Assembly (NCBI GenBank): GCA_021820165.1
Contig: JAKADW010000006.1
Coordinates: 1-15,465, forward strand
DNA from: Bacillota bacterium
GTDB lineage: Bacteria; Bacillota_E; Sulfobacillia; Sulfobacillales; Sulfobacillaceae
Direction: 5' to 3'
DNA length: 15,465 nt
Part shown: piece by piece, positions 6,621 through 12,168 of the stretch
Layout: the number at the start of each line of letters is the position of its first letter
Position numbering within the stretch: position 1 is the stretch's first letter
The notes under the pieces: generated by a model
What the model saw: only the letters and a program-made list of their open reading frames with translations
Told to the model about the DNA's origin: nothing
Databases searched by the model: none
Translations under genes and position numbers: made by a program

Positions 6621-6650
6621 TATTTTACCCTAGTCCCGATATAGATGTAC
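6621..6650 (-). promoter_or_regulatory. Possible forespore (sigma-F/G-like) promoter of yyaC
   Basis: On the minus strand GGGTAAAATA (6630 to 6621) resembles the sigma-F -10 pattern GGNRANAHTR with one mismatch. GTACA (6650 to 6646) is a one-mismatch GYWTA -35, with a 15-base spacer instead of 16. The position is right for yyaC, whose family is expressed in the forespore. The match is partial and could be chance. The same interval also contains ATAGAT (6597-6602, 6641-6646) and ATCTAT (6612-6617), a small dyad of unknown meaning. Confidence 0.3.
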
Positions 6651-6671
6651 CAAAGGGACGGGGGGAAATAA

Positions 6672-7661
6672 ATGAATGCTCGAAGCATGGGAGCGGCCCT
6701 GACCTACGTGGGCGCGGTGGTGGGTGCCGGTTTTGCCAGTGGCCAAGAGATCTACCAATTTTTCGCTCGCTTCGGCAACCGCGGAATGTGGGGTATCGGT
6801 ATAGTTGGGCTGTTCTTCGCTCTGCTAGGGTATCTCGCATTGGAGCGAGGGCGTCGAGGTCAGGTTAGCTCGTTTGGAGAGCTCTTGGCGAGTCTTTACC
6901 CGCTTTGGATGGTACGTGTTGGCGAAGGGGTGACCACGGCCTTTTTGGTGGTAGGGCTTGGAGTCGTGGCGGCTGGCGGGGGGGCGGCCTTAGGCGATCT
7001 CAGCCAAACCCCCATTGTTGTCGGCGCGATGCTCACATGCGGTTTAATTATATGGGTTGTGGGCCGCGGAACTTCAGCGGTGGTGCAGGCCAATATTGTC
7101 CTTGTCCCGTACCTCATCGTCCTAGTGTTGGCGGTCGCGATGATGAGCTGGTCACACCCGGTTCGGTTGACGGTCGTGCCTTCCAAGGGTTGGGCGCTGT
7201 CAGCGTTTCTATATCTGTCGTATAATATCTTTACGGGAATTATGGTGTTGATTGGCTTAGGTACGCGCTTGTCCACGCGCCGGGAAAGTCTTGGAGCAGC
7301 TTTACTAGGTGGAGGAGTCCTCTCGCTATTGGCGCTTTTGGAACATCATGCGCTCATGCGTGTGGGGAACCCTGGAGACCTGCCTATGGTGGACTTAGCC
7401 TCCGCCCTGCACCCGGTCTGGGGCCGGTTCTATGCGGTCAGTGTCTGGGTCGCGTTGTTCACGACCGGTGTCGCGGATGCCTATGCACTGCGTGCTCAAT
7501 ATGGCCGTCGTATCATGTGGCTCGTGGGGACGACATTTTTCTTTAGCTTTTTGGGATTCCAGCGACTCGTGGCGCTTCTTTACCCGTTGATGGGAGTGAT
7601 TGCTGTGATGTTGTGGGCTCCCTTGGTCTATCAACGCAAACGTTCGGTCCCGGGAGGGTAG
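6672..7661 (+). CDS. YkvI family membrane protein (LeuT-fold, transporter-like)
   Basis: Encodes a 329-residue polytopic protein with about ten membrane helices. The N-terminal YVGAVVGAGFASGQEIYQFF (12-31) is the signature of the YkvI family (COG3949). It is a broken first helix with a G-A-G-F-A-S-G-Q-E core typical of APC/LeuT-fold transporters. Family members are annotated as uncharacterised membrane proteins; a secondary transporter is the likely function and the substrate is unknown. The ATG has a purine-rich SD (GGGGGGAA around 6660-6667). It is divergent from yyaC with 101 bases between, where no convincing plus-strand sigma-A promoter was found. The TPR gene follows after 3 bases, implying an operon. 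Confidence 0.85.
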   Translation: MNARSMGAALTYVGAVVGAGFASGQEIYQFFARFGNRGMWGIGIVGLFFALLGYLALERGRRGQVSSFGELLASLYPLWMVRVGEGVTTAFLVVGLGVVAAGGGAALGDLSQTPIVVGAMLTCGLIIWVVGRGTSAVVQANIVLVPYLIVLVLAVAMMSWSHPVRLTVVPSKGWALSAFLYLSYNIFTGIMVLIGLGTRLSTRRESLGAALLGGGVLSLLALLEHHALMRVGNPGDLPMVDLASALHPVWGRFYAVSVWVALFTTGVADAYALRAQYGRRIMWLVGTTFFFSFLGFQRLVALLYPLMGVIAVMLWAPLVYQRKRSVPGG

Positions 7662-7664
7662 CTA

Positions 7665-8222
7665 TTGGCTGAGTGGTCGTCACGTGGTGAGCAACTACTG
7701 CACGAAGGGACTGAGGCCTGGGCGAGGGGCGACCGGGCCGCGGCCGAAGACGCTTTTAATCGCTTGCTCGATGACTTTCCTGAGCGTCCGGAGGGATATA
7801 ATAAAGTGGGTGTCATTTTGGCCGATTCAGGACGGATCGATGATGCGGAGCGCTATTTTCTCACCGCTCTTAGTAAAGATCGTCAATACGCACCCGCTCT
7901 CACCAATCTCGGCAACATCTACTTAGAGCGGGGCGATATGGAACAGGCGGTTCAGCACTACCTTCTGGCTCTCCAAAGCGATCCTGACTATCCACCTGCC
8001 CACCGAAATTTAGGCGTGGCCTATCGGCGCCAGGGAAAGTATTCGGCTTTCGTTTCCCACTTTAAGCGCTCACAACGACTCGACAACCAGCGGGAACGGG
8101 AGGAGGTCCGGCGGCGTCGTGGACAAGCATTGGGCTTCCGCTTACCCACCATTCCGCCGATCATTTTATGGATACTAGTGGCAGTTGGAGTCGTGATCAT
8201 CTTCACCGTGGTGCGCCCATGA
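7665..8222 (+). CDS. Tail-anchored tetratricopeptide repeat protein
   Basis: Encodes a 185-residue protein with three clear TPR units (about 42-75, 76-109, 110-140) and a degenerate one before them (about 8-40). Typical TPR spacing is seen in YNKVGVILADSGRIDDAERYF, NLGNIYLERGDMEQAVQHYL and NLGVAYRRQGKY. A basic linker (142-158) is followed by one membrane helix (about 163-183) at the extreme C-terminus. The repeat domain should face the cytoplasm, anchored at the inner membrane. TPRs mediate protein-protein contacts; the partner is unknown but may be a neighbouring membrane protein. The TTG start is supported by GGGAGGG (7652-7658) six bases upstream. It starts 3 bases after the YkvI gene, and its stop overlaps the next start as ATGA. 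Confidence 0.85.
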   Translation: MAEWSSRGEQLLHEGTEAWARGDRAAAEDAFNRLLDDFPERPEGYNKVGVILADSGRIDDAERYFLTALSKDRQYAPALTNLGNIYLERGDMEQAVQHYLLALQSDPDYPPAHRNLGVAYRRQGKYSAFVSHFKRSQRLDNQREREEVRRRRGQALGFRLPTIPPIILWILVAVGVVIIFTVVRP

Positions 8223-8587
8223 GATCTCGCGCACCCAAGTCGGCAACTTGGCTTCGCTGGTTGGGCTCCCTTATTATTATTGTGGGTCCCCTCGTCGTGG
8301 CCTCCCATATACGGGTACCGTTAAGTCAGCTTCCCCAACCGATCGCATATGTGTTGGCATTTCTTTTTGTTGGTTTGGTTGCGCAATTGGGTCTGGTTAT
8401 ACGACGCTGGGGTAATATAAGCATAGGACGGTTTTTGTTTGATGGCCTCCTGCTGGCCGTTACCGGCATGATTGCGTGGGTGGTGGTGGACCTTTCTATT
8501 GGACGAGGAGGTGGGCCCGTCGATTCTTCCCTTCTCGCTGTCATCATGGCGTATTTATTGGCAGTGTGGTCAGGACAACACCCATAA
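8219..8587 (+). CDS. Unrecognised four-helix membrane protein
   Basis: Encodes a 122-residue protein I do not recognise. Hydrophobic segments at about 13-29, 41-62, 71-92 and 102-117 suggest four membrane helices. The N-terminus is basic (RSRAPKS), so it probably lies in the cytoplasm; short basic turns (RRW at 62-64) fit the positive-inside rule. A glycine-rich loop (GRGGGP, 95-100) precedes the last helix. The ATG overlaps the TPR stop codon as ATGA, the hallmark of translational coupling; the longer reading from 8168 would overlap the TPR gene and lacks an SD. CvpA follows after 15 bases. Tight coupling with the tail-anchored TPR protein suggests they act together at the membrane, which is only an inference. 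Confidence 0.75.
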   Translation: MRSRAPKSATWLRWLGSLIIIVGPLVVASHIRVPLSQLPQPIAYVLAFLFVGLVAQLGLVIRRWGNISIGRFLFDGLLLAVTGMIAWVVVDLSIGRGGGPVDSSLLAVIMAYLLAVWSGQHP

Positions 8588-8602
8588 AGGGGGCGTCAGA
8601 CG

Positions 8603-9169
8603 GTGGATTGGGTTGATCTGGTCTTGTTGGGCTACCTGGTGTTGGGGGCCTTGTACGGACTCCGTCGCGGTCTTGTTTGGGTAGGATTTAGCCTTGCCGG
8701 ATATATTGCTGGAGTGATCGTGGCCACTCACATGGATAAGCGTGTGACGAATCTTGTGGTGGCAGCGGCGCCAATACGGCATTGGGTGGGGCGCTATCTG
8801 CCCGCGCCAGCGGCAGCTATTCCTGGCGCCCGCATGCAGGCGTGGCATCTTGCGCATGCCATTCTTGGCCTGGTGATCTTTCTCTTGATTATTGGTGCCT
8901 TAGAGTTTGTTGGGCGTACCATCGGAGCGGTGGTGAGTCACGGGGTGTCGTCTTTTCGACTGACCTCGCTATTGAACCGCTTGGGCGGCATTGTGGCAGG
9001 TCTTGCTGAGCACGGCGTCGTCGCCGGGCTGATTCTGACCCTGGTGTTGGCTGTCCCGGCGATTAACCACTCGAGTGTGAGCCATGCGATTCACCGCGCC
9101 CCTTTAGCGAACACGCTGATGGGTTTATTTGGTCATATTGCCAAGCTTCCTGGAGGACAGTACTTGTGA
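8603..9169 (+). CDS. CvpA family membrane protein
   Basis: Encodes a 188-residue protein. The N-terminal segment WVDLVLLGYLVLGALYGLRRGLV (3-25) followed by a second hydrophobic helix matches the CvpA/colicin V production family opening (D-x-x-x-x-x-G-x-x-G-x-x-x-G-x-x-R-G). Further helices lie near 84-107 and 130-152, giving about four membrane spans. FRLTSLLNRLGGIVAGL (118-134) is the usual conserved L-N-x-x-G-G-x-x-G-x-x-x-G segment. The role of CvpA in Bacillota is unknown; in enterobacteria it affects envelope homeostasis. The GTG start has AGGGGG (8588-8593) upstream. It is the fourth gene of the membrane cluster. Confidence 0.82.
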   Translation: MDWVDLVLLGYLVLGALYGLRRGLVWVGFSLAGYIAGVIVATHMDKRVTNLVVAAAPIRHWVGRYLPAPAAAIPGARMQAWHLAHAILGLVIFLLIIGALEFVGRTIGAVVSHGVSSFRLTSLLNRLGGIVAGLAEHGVVAGLILTLVLAVPAINHSSVSHAIHRAPLANTLMGLFGHIAKLPGGQYL

Positions 9170-9204
9170 AATCCTTGCGTTTACCAAACCATTGGTAGTG
9201 GCAT

Positions 9205-9961
9205 GTGATCGAGGCGCTGCTCATTTCTCTAATTGCAGCCGTCGCGGTTCGGGTTGTTGGACGGCTGCCCGGTCGGTTGGACCGCTTGCGTAGCCACGGG
9301 GATTGGGACGTCAGTCGCCGACGGACCACCTTTTATTGTTTAATGACGTCAGTAGTCCGTTACGCCGTGGACTTTGTCGCGTTGGTCACAGTGTTGGATT
9401 TGTTTGGTGTACCCACCGCCTCGCTTCTGGCGGGCGCGGGAATTATTGGTCTGGCAGTGGGATTCGGCTCCCAAGGCGTGGTCCAAGATATTGTCACGGG
9501 TTTATTTTTACTGTACGAGGATCCATATGCCGTGGGTGATCAGATTACCCTACCAGGGGCTTACTCTATCGGGTCCAGTCTTGGAATTAGGGATCCGAAT
9601 CACACGCTTGGCGGGGTTAACGGGTGAGGAAACGATCATACCGAATCGATTGGTGCTGGAGGTTCAGAACCACACGCGACGCCAGACAACCGTTTCTATT
9701 AATGTTCCCCTGGCTCCCGATAGGGAACCGGATCGCGCGCGTCGAGCCTTTGAACAAATGGTAGTTGAAATGGAAGATCAGGCCTCTGGTCTCAAATTGT
9801 CAGGTGTCACGGATATTCAAATGGGCGTCGTAATGTGGAACCTGACGGCCCCGACCCGGTATGATACTGCCTATACGACGAGTTTCATATTGCGCGAGGC
9901 CGTTGCCCAAAAGCATATACCGCGAAAAATTGTCCTTAGCTGGTGTGATGAAAGGAAACGG
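9205..9961 (+). pseudogene. MscS-type mechanosensitive channel, frameshifted
   Basis: The first part (GTG 9205, frame 1) encodes three helices, including the MscS pore motif LAGAGIIGLAVGFGSQGVVQ and then LFLLYEDPYAVGDQITLPG. The frame then leaves the family pattern and stops at TGA 9625-9627. One frame over, from about 9557, the family pattern resumes: SGPVLELGIRITRL, GEETIIPNRLVLEVQNHTR, then the beta and alpha-beta domains. The shift is equivalent to one extra base, most simply in the GGGG run at 9556-9559; dropping one G joins the halves as ITLPGLTLSGPVLELG. This may be a real disabling mutation or a sequence error. Family members gate on membrane tension and release solutes after osmotic downshock. 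No stop separates the second frame from the DUF951 gene, so the channel's 3' end is uncertain. SD is weak. Confidence 0.8.
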
Positions 9962-10159
9962 ATGGACAAGCCCAAGTACGCACTAAATGATACCGTCGAG
10001 TTAAAGAAGGCCCACCCTTGCGGCAGCCACACTTGGGTAATTTGGCGCACGGGGATGGATTTCGGTTTGAAGTGTTTGGGCTGCGGGCACCGTATCATGA
10101 TGCCCCGGAAGGATTTTGAGCGAGCGGTTAAGAAACATTGGCCTCTGTCAGCGGAATGA
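9962..10159 (+). CDS. DUF951 family protein (YyzM-like), putative zinc-binding
   Basis: Encodes a 65-residue protein that contains nearly the whole DUF951 signature. Visible parts are YALNDTVELKKAHPCGSHTW (6-25), RTGMDFGLKCLGCGHRIMM (29-47) and PRKDFERAVKK. Cysteines in HPCG and CLGC suggest a small zinc-ribbon-like fold; the function is unknown. Homologues lie near ychF/rpsF in Bacillus. The ATG has its own SD (AAAGGA, 9951-9956) 5 bases upstream, supporting independent translation. The reading frame is nevertheless open from the second half of the MscS gene through this gene, so an MscS-DUF951 fusion is possible. Its stop codon lies inside the second parS-like palindrome. Confidence 0.88.
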   Translation: MDKPKYALNDTVELKKAHPCGSHTWVIWRTGMDFGLKCLGCGHRIMMPRKDFERAVKKHWPLSAE

Positions 10160-10181
10160 TGTTCCTCGAGGAACATCATTC
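10154..10181. other. Candidate parS-like partition site 2 (perfect 28-bp palindrome)
   Basis: The 16-mer TGTTCCTCGAGGAACA (10160-10175) is identical to that after parB and is here flanked by GAATGA and its complement TCATTC, making a perfect 28-bp palindrome. It overlaps the DUF951 stop codon (10157-10159) and lies just upstream of the rpsF promoter region. A hairpin terminator is conceivable, but no T tract follows (cggtgcc). Its identity with the parB-adjacent site favours a ParB-family binding site. Binding is not shown. Confidence 0.6.
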
Positions 10182-10187
10182 GGTGCC

Positions 10188-10237
10188 TTGACTGTCGAAC
10201 AACTCTCGTTGCTATCATATTGCCAACCTGTTATACT
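10188..10237 (+). promoter_or_regulatory. Promoter(s) of the rpsF-ssb-rpsR operon
   Basis: The best candidate is TTGCTA (10209-10214), a 17-base spacer and TATACT (10232-10237), with TG one base before it (10229-10230), an extended -10. An overlapping alternative is TTGACT (10188-10193) with TATCAT (10213-10218), but its 19-base spacer is long. Both lie upstream of rpsF and 7 or more bases beyond the 28-bp palindrome, so a protein bound there could affect transcription. Confidence 0.65.
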
Positions 10238-10327
10238 AACAGCGTTTGGGTATTGGTTTACCCACACCACCCTGCTCTGCATGCGGCAGAGCCCCCCGTA
10301 AGGGAGTCCGTAGAGGAGGTGACAGAT
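10238..10327 (+). promoter_or_regulatory. Structured 5' leader of rpsF, possible S6:S18 autoregulatory element
   Basis: Two hairpins can form between the promoter and the start codon. One has TGGGTA/TACCCA arms (10247-10252 and 10259-10264). The other has GCTCTGC/GCAGAGC arms (10274-10280 and 10286-10292) with loop ATGCG. A C-rich stretch with CCG (10292-10298) and a G-rich segment (10302-10304) lie just before the SD. Many bacteria control rpsF by binding of S6:S18 to a CCG-containing leader; whether this one fits that model was not tested. Confidence 0.35.
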
Positions 10328-10615
10328 TTGGCTCAATATGAGCTCATGTACATTTTGAAACCGGACCTTGGCGAAGAACCCCAGCAGGCCGCCATTGAAA
10401 AGGTGCAAAAAATTGTCGAGGGTGCGGGCGGAACGGTAGAAAAGGCTGACAAATGGGGTCGCCGAAAGCTTGCCTACGAAATAGACGATTTCGCTGAAGG
10501 ATTTTACGTGTTGGTCAACTTTTCCGGCGACGGAGCAATTGCCAACGAAATTACCCGCTTGCTCAATATTAACGAAGAGGTTATTCGGTCCATGGTCGTT
10601 CGCTTGGACGACTAA
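10328..10615 (+). CDS. rpsF: 30S ribosomal protein S6 (bS6)
   Basis: Encodes a 95-residue small-subunit protein that pairs with S18 on the platform of the 30S subunit. The family start [11 protein letters not shown] (4-14) and the central [21 protein letters not shown] (42-62) are unmistakable, and [16 protein letters not shown] (77-92) forms the conserved C-terminal strand. The TTG start at 10328 is chosen because the SD GAGGAGGTGA (10313-10322) precedes it and the protein then starts exactly where bS6 proteins do. The ATG at 10220 would begin inside the promoter and add 36 non-homologous residues. It is first in the rpsF-ssb-rpsR operon. Confidence 0.95.
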   Translation: MAQYELMYILKPDLGEEPQQAAIEKVQKIVEGAGGTVEKADKWGRRKLAYEIDDFAEGFYVLVNFSGDGAIANEITRLLNINEEVIRSMVVRLDD

Positions 10616-10635
10616 CGGGGAAAGGACATCGGGAA

Positions 10636-11028
10636 ATGCTTAATCGCATTGTTCTCATTGGGAGATTAACGCGCGATCCGGAAATGCGCTATACCCCGCA
10701 GGGAGTGCCGGTTGCGTCATTTTCGCTGGCGGTTGATCGGCCGTTTACCAACCAGCAAGGTCAGCGTGAAGCCGACTTCATTGACTGTGTGGCATGGCGG
10801 AAACTGGGGGAAACGGTTGGCAACCACTTAACTAAGGGCCGCCTGGTGGCTGTTGAAGGCCGTCTACAAGTCCGCAGTTACGAAGCGCAAGATGGCTCCA
10901 AGCGGCGAGCCGCTGAAGTGGTTTGTGACAGCGTACGATTTCTTGATCGACCACGCGACGGACAGGCCCCTTCCGACGGTGGGTTTGGAACCGATGAAGC
11001 TGAGCTTCCCGATGACCTCCCCTTCTAA
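10636..11028 (+). CDS. ssb: Single-stranded DNA-binding protein SSB
   Basis: Encodes a 130-residue OB-fold protein that coats single-stranded DNA during replication, recombination and repair. The family start [21 protein letters not shown] (1-21) is followed by [10 protein letters not shown], the [12 protein letters not shown] segment and [15 protein letters not shown]. The C-terminal tail [11 protein letters not shown] is the acidic tip that recruits replication and repair proteins; the last residues DDLPF are nearly the DDIPF consensus. The linker between OB fold and tip is very short compared with most SSBs (about 165-175 residues), but it keeps both functional ends. It sits between rpsF and rpsR, the standard place for the main SSB. 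Confidence 0.95.
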   Translation: MLNRIVLIGRLTRDPEMRYTPQGVPVASFSLAVDRPFTNQQGQREADFIDCVAWRKLGETVGNHLTKGRLVAVEGRLQVRSYEAQDGSKRRAAEVVCDSVRFLDRPRDGQAPSDGGFGTDEAELPDDLPF

Positions 11029-11052
11029 TCGTTAGTTGAAAGGAGGCTCTCG

Positions 11053-11283
11053 ATGCGCAAGGAACGTGGACGACGTCCAAAAAAGAAAGTGTGCGGCTTC
11101 TGTGTAGACAAGGTTGAGCGTGTGGATTACAAAGAAGCCACCCGCCTGCGACGCTACATTACCGAACGAGGTAAGATTTTGCCGCGGCGTATCTCTGGTA
11201 ACTGTGCCAAACACCAGCGGCAGCTGACGCTGGCCATTAAACGGTCCCGAGTTATGGCGCTCTTGCCTTTTACGATTGAGTAA
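11053..11283 (+). CDS. rpsR: 30S ribosomal protein S18 (bS18), zinc-binding form
   Basis: Encodes a 76-residue basic small-subunit protein that forms a heterodimer with S6. [20 protein letters not shown] (24-43) and [23 protein letters not shown] (44-66) are the conserved rRNA-binding region. C14, C17 (CGFC), C51 and H54 (CAKH) keep a CxxC/CxxH arrangement, which indicates the zinc-binding version; many bacteria have lost it. An almost perfect SD, AAAGGAGG (11039-11046), precedes the ATG by 6 bases. It is the last gene of the operon and a terminator starts 3-4 bases after the stop. Confidence 0.96.
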   Translation: MRKERGRRPKKKVCGFCVDKVERVDYKEATRLRRYITERGKILPRRISGNCAKHQRQLTLAIKRSRVMALLPFTIE

Positions 11284-11285
11284 CG

Positions 11286-11317
11286 AAAAGAGCACGCCAT
11301 AACGGCGTGTTCTTTTT
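11286..11317 (+). terminator. Intrinsic terminator after rpsR
   Basis: AAAGAGCACGCC (11287-11298) pairs with GGCGTGTTCTTT (11304-11315) around an ATAAC loop, with a single G-U pair, followed by TTTTT (11313-11317). It ends the rpsF-ssb-rpsR transcript. Confidence 0.88.
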
Positions 11318-11343
11318 ATATCCTGACCTCAGGGGTGGCGGCG

Positions 11344-11652
11344 ATGATCGGTGAAGCCGGGTCGGCAAAAAAGCTTATGGCCATTGAATGGTTGAAGGCG
11401 GAGTTGCTCTCTGAGGAAGGTGATCTCTTTCGTGCCCTCGTATCCGGGCCGGAAGACCACGTGCGGGATTCCTTGGCGGGCATTTTGATCACCACCTATG
11501 TGCTCGCCATGCGACTGGGTATCAGTCCACCCCGGCTCGAGGATCGGGCGATCCAGCGCCTTAACCGGTCTTTGCGGGACGATCAGGAGCTACAGGAGTG
11601 GTTTGGCGACCTTAGTCGGCTGGCCCGATACCTCGCTCGTCGAGAGGGCTGA
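11344..11652 (+). CDS. MazG-like family protein
   Basis: Encodes a 102-residue helical protein resembling the MazG-like family found in clostridia near rpsR and rplI. Family-like segments are AIEWLKAELLSEEGDLFRAL (13-32), RDSLAGILITTYVLAMRLGI (41-60) and ELQEWFGDLSRLARYL (82-97). True MazG enzymes hydrolyse nucleoside triphosphates and need an EExxE plus ExxD metal site. Here SEEGDLF and RDSLAG only partly resemble it, so catalysis is doubtful. The ATG at 11344 is preferred because AGGGGTG (11331-11337) is placed 6 bases upstream; the in-frame GTG at 11335 lacks an SD. It stands between the rpsR terminator and rplI. Confidence 0.75.
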   Translation: MIGEAGSAKKLMAIEWLKAELLSEEGDLFRALVSGPEDHVRDSLAGILITTYVLAMRLGISPPRLEDRAIQRLNRSLRDDQELQEWFGDLSRLARYLARREG

Positions 11653-11677
11653 GACCGGCATTTCTCGGTTTTATAAG
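11649..11677 (+). promoter_or_regulatory. Possible sigma-A promoter of rplI
   Basis: CTGAGA (11649-11654) and TATAAG (11672-11677) match the -35 (4 of 6) and -10 (5 of 6) boxes with a 17-base spacer. It begins at the MazG-like stop codon and lies 32 bases before the rplI start. Plausible but unproven; read-through from upstream is the alternative. Confidence 0.35.
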
Positions 11678-11709
11678 AAGACCATGCACGAAAGAAGAGA
11701 GGGTTTTCC

Positions 11710-12153
11710 ATGCGCGTAATATTTCAGGCGGACGTGAAAGGTGTCGCAAAGGCCGGCGACATCAAAGAGGTCAAGGATGGTTATGCACGGAACTTTTTGA
11801 TTCCTAAGGGTTTCGCGGTAGAAGCGACCAGCGGCCGCGAGCGGGCATTGAATGATAAGAAGCAGCACGAGAGAAAGAAGCAGGAGAAGGATCGGCAGGA
11901 AATGCAACGGTTGGCCGAAGAGTTGAAGGACCTTTCGTTAGTCATACGCGCCAAGGCGGGTGACGGGGGCCGGTTGTTCGGGGCCGTGACGAACGCTGAC
12001 GTGGCTAAAGCCTTGGGGAACCTTGGACATCCGGTCGATCGTAAAAAGATATCAATGGAAGACTTGAAGCATGTGGGGCAAGGTCGCGCCACCCTGCATC
12101 TCTACGCGGGTATTACCGCCGAAATCACGATCGTGGTGGAGGCGGAGTCTTAG
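11710..12153 (+). CDS. rplI: 50S ribosomal protein L9 (bL9)
   Basis: Encodes a 147-residue two-domain L9. The N-terminal rRNA-binding domain has DVKGVAKAGDIKEVKDGYARNFLIP (8-32), the PROSITE-type signature of L9. A long, highly charged connecting helix runs from about 42 to 78. The C-terminal domain has AGDGGRLFGAVTNADVAKAL (83-102) and ends in a beta strand at EITIVVEAES. Full length for the family, with nothing missing. AGAGAGGG lies a few bases before the ATG. It precedes the lonC-dnaB pair; rplI followed by dnaB is the usual order, with the protease gene inserted between. Confidence 0.96.
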   Translation: MRVIFQADVKGVAKAGDIKEVKDGYARNFLIPKGFAVEATSGRERALNDKKQHERKKQEKDRQEMQRLAEELKDLSLVIRAKAGDGGRLFGAVTNADVAKALGNLGHPVDRKKISMEDLKHVGQGRATLHLYAGITAEITIVVEAES

Positions 12154-12168
12154 AACGGGGGCGTAACG

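Noticed and set aside
9182..9197. TACCAA/TTGGTA inverted repeat before the MscS start as an operator
   Set aside because: Six-base arms with a 4-base loop are common by chance and nothing else supports a role.
9374..9560. Separate small gene in the second frame over the first half of mscS
   Set aside because: This stretch is simply the out-of-frame shadow of the MscS membrane domain; its residues match no pattern and it has no SD.
9550..9570. Programmed +1 frameshifting in mscS
   Set aside because: No stop codon at the shift point, no recognisable stimulator, and MscS genes are not known to use recoding; a mutation or error is simpler.
10220..10327. Longer rpsF starting at ATG 10220
   Set aside because: The 36 extra residues are unlike any S6, there is no SD, and the ATG falls inside the promoter; TTG 10328 has a strong SD and matches the family start.
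11649..11672. CTGAGA/TCTCGG hairpin followed by TTTT as a terminator after the MazG-like gene
   Set aside because: Six weak pairs, including one G-U, with an 8-base loop; too unstable. The same bases read better as a promoter.
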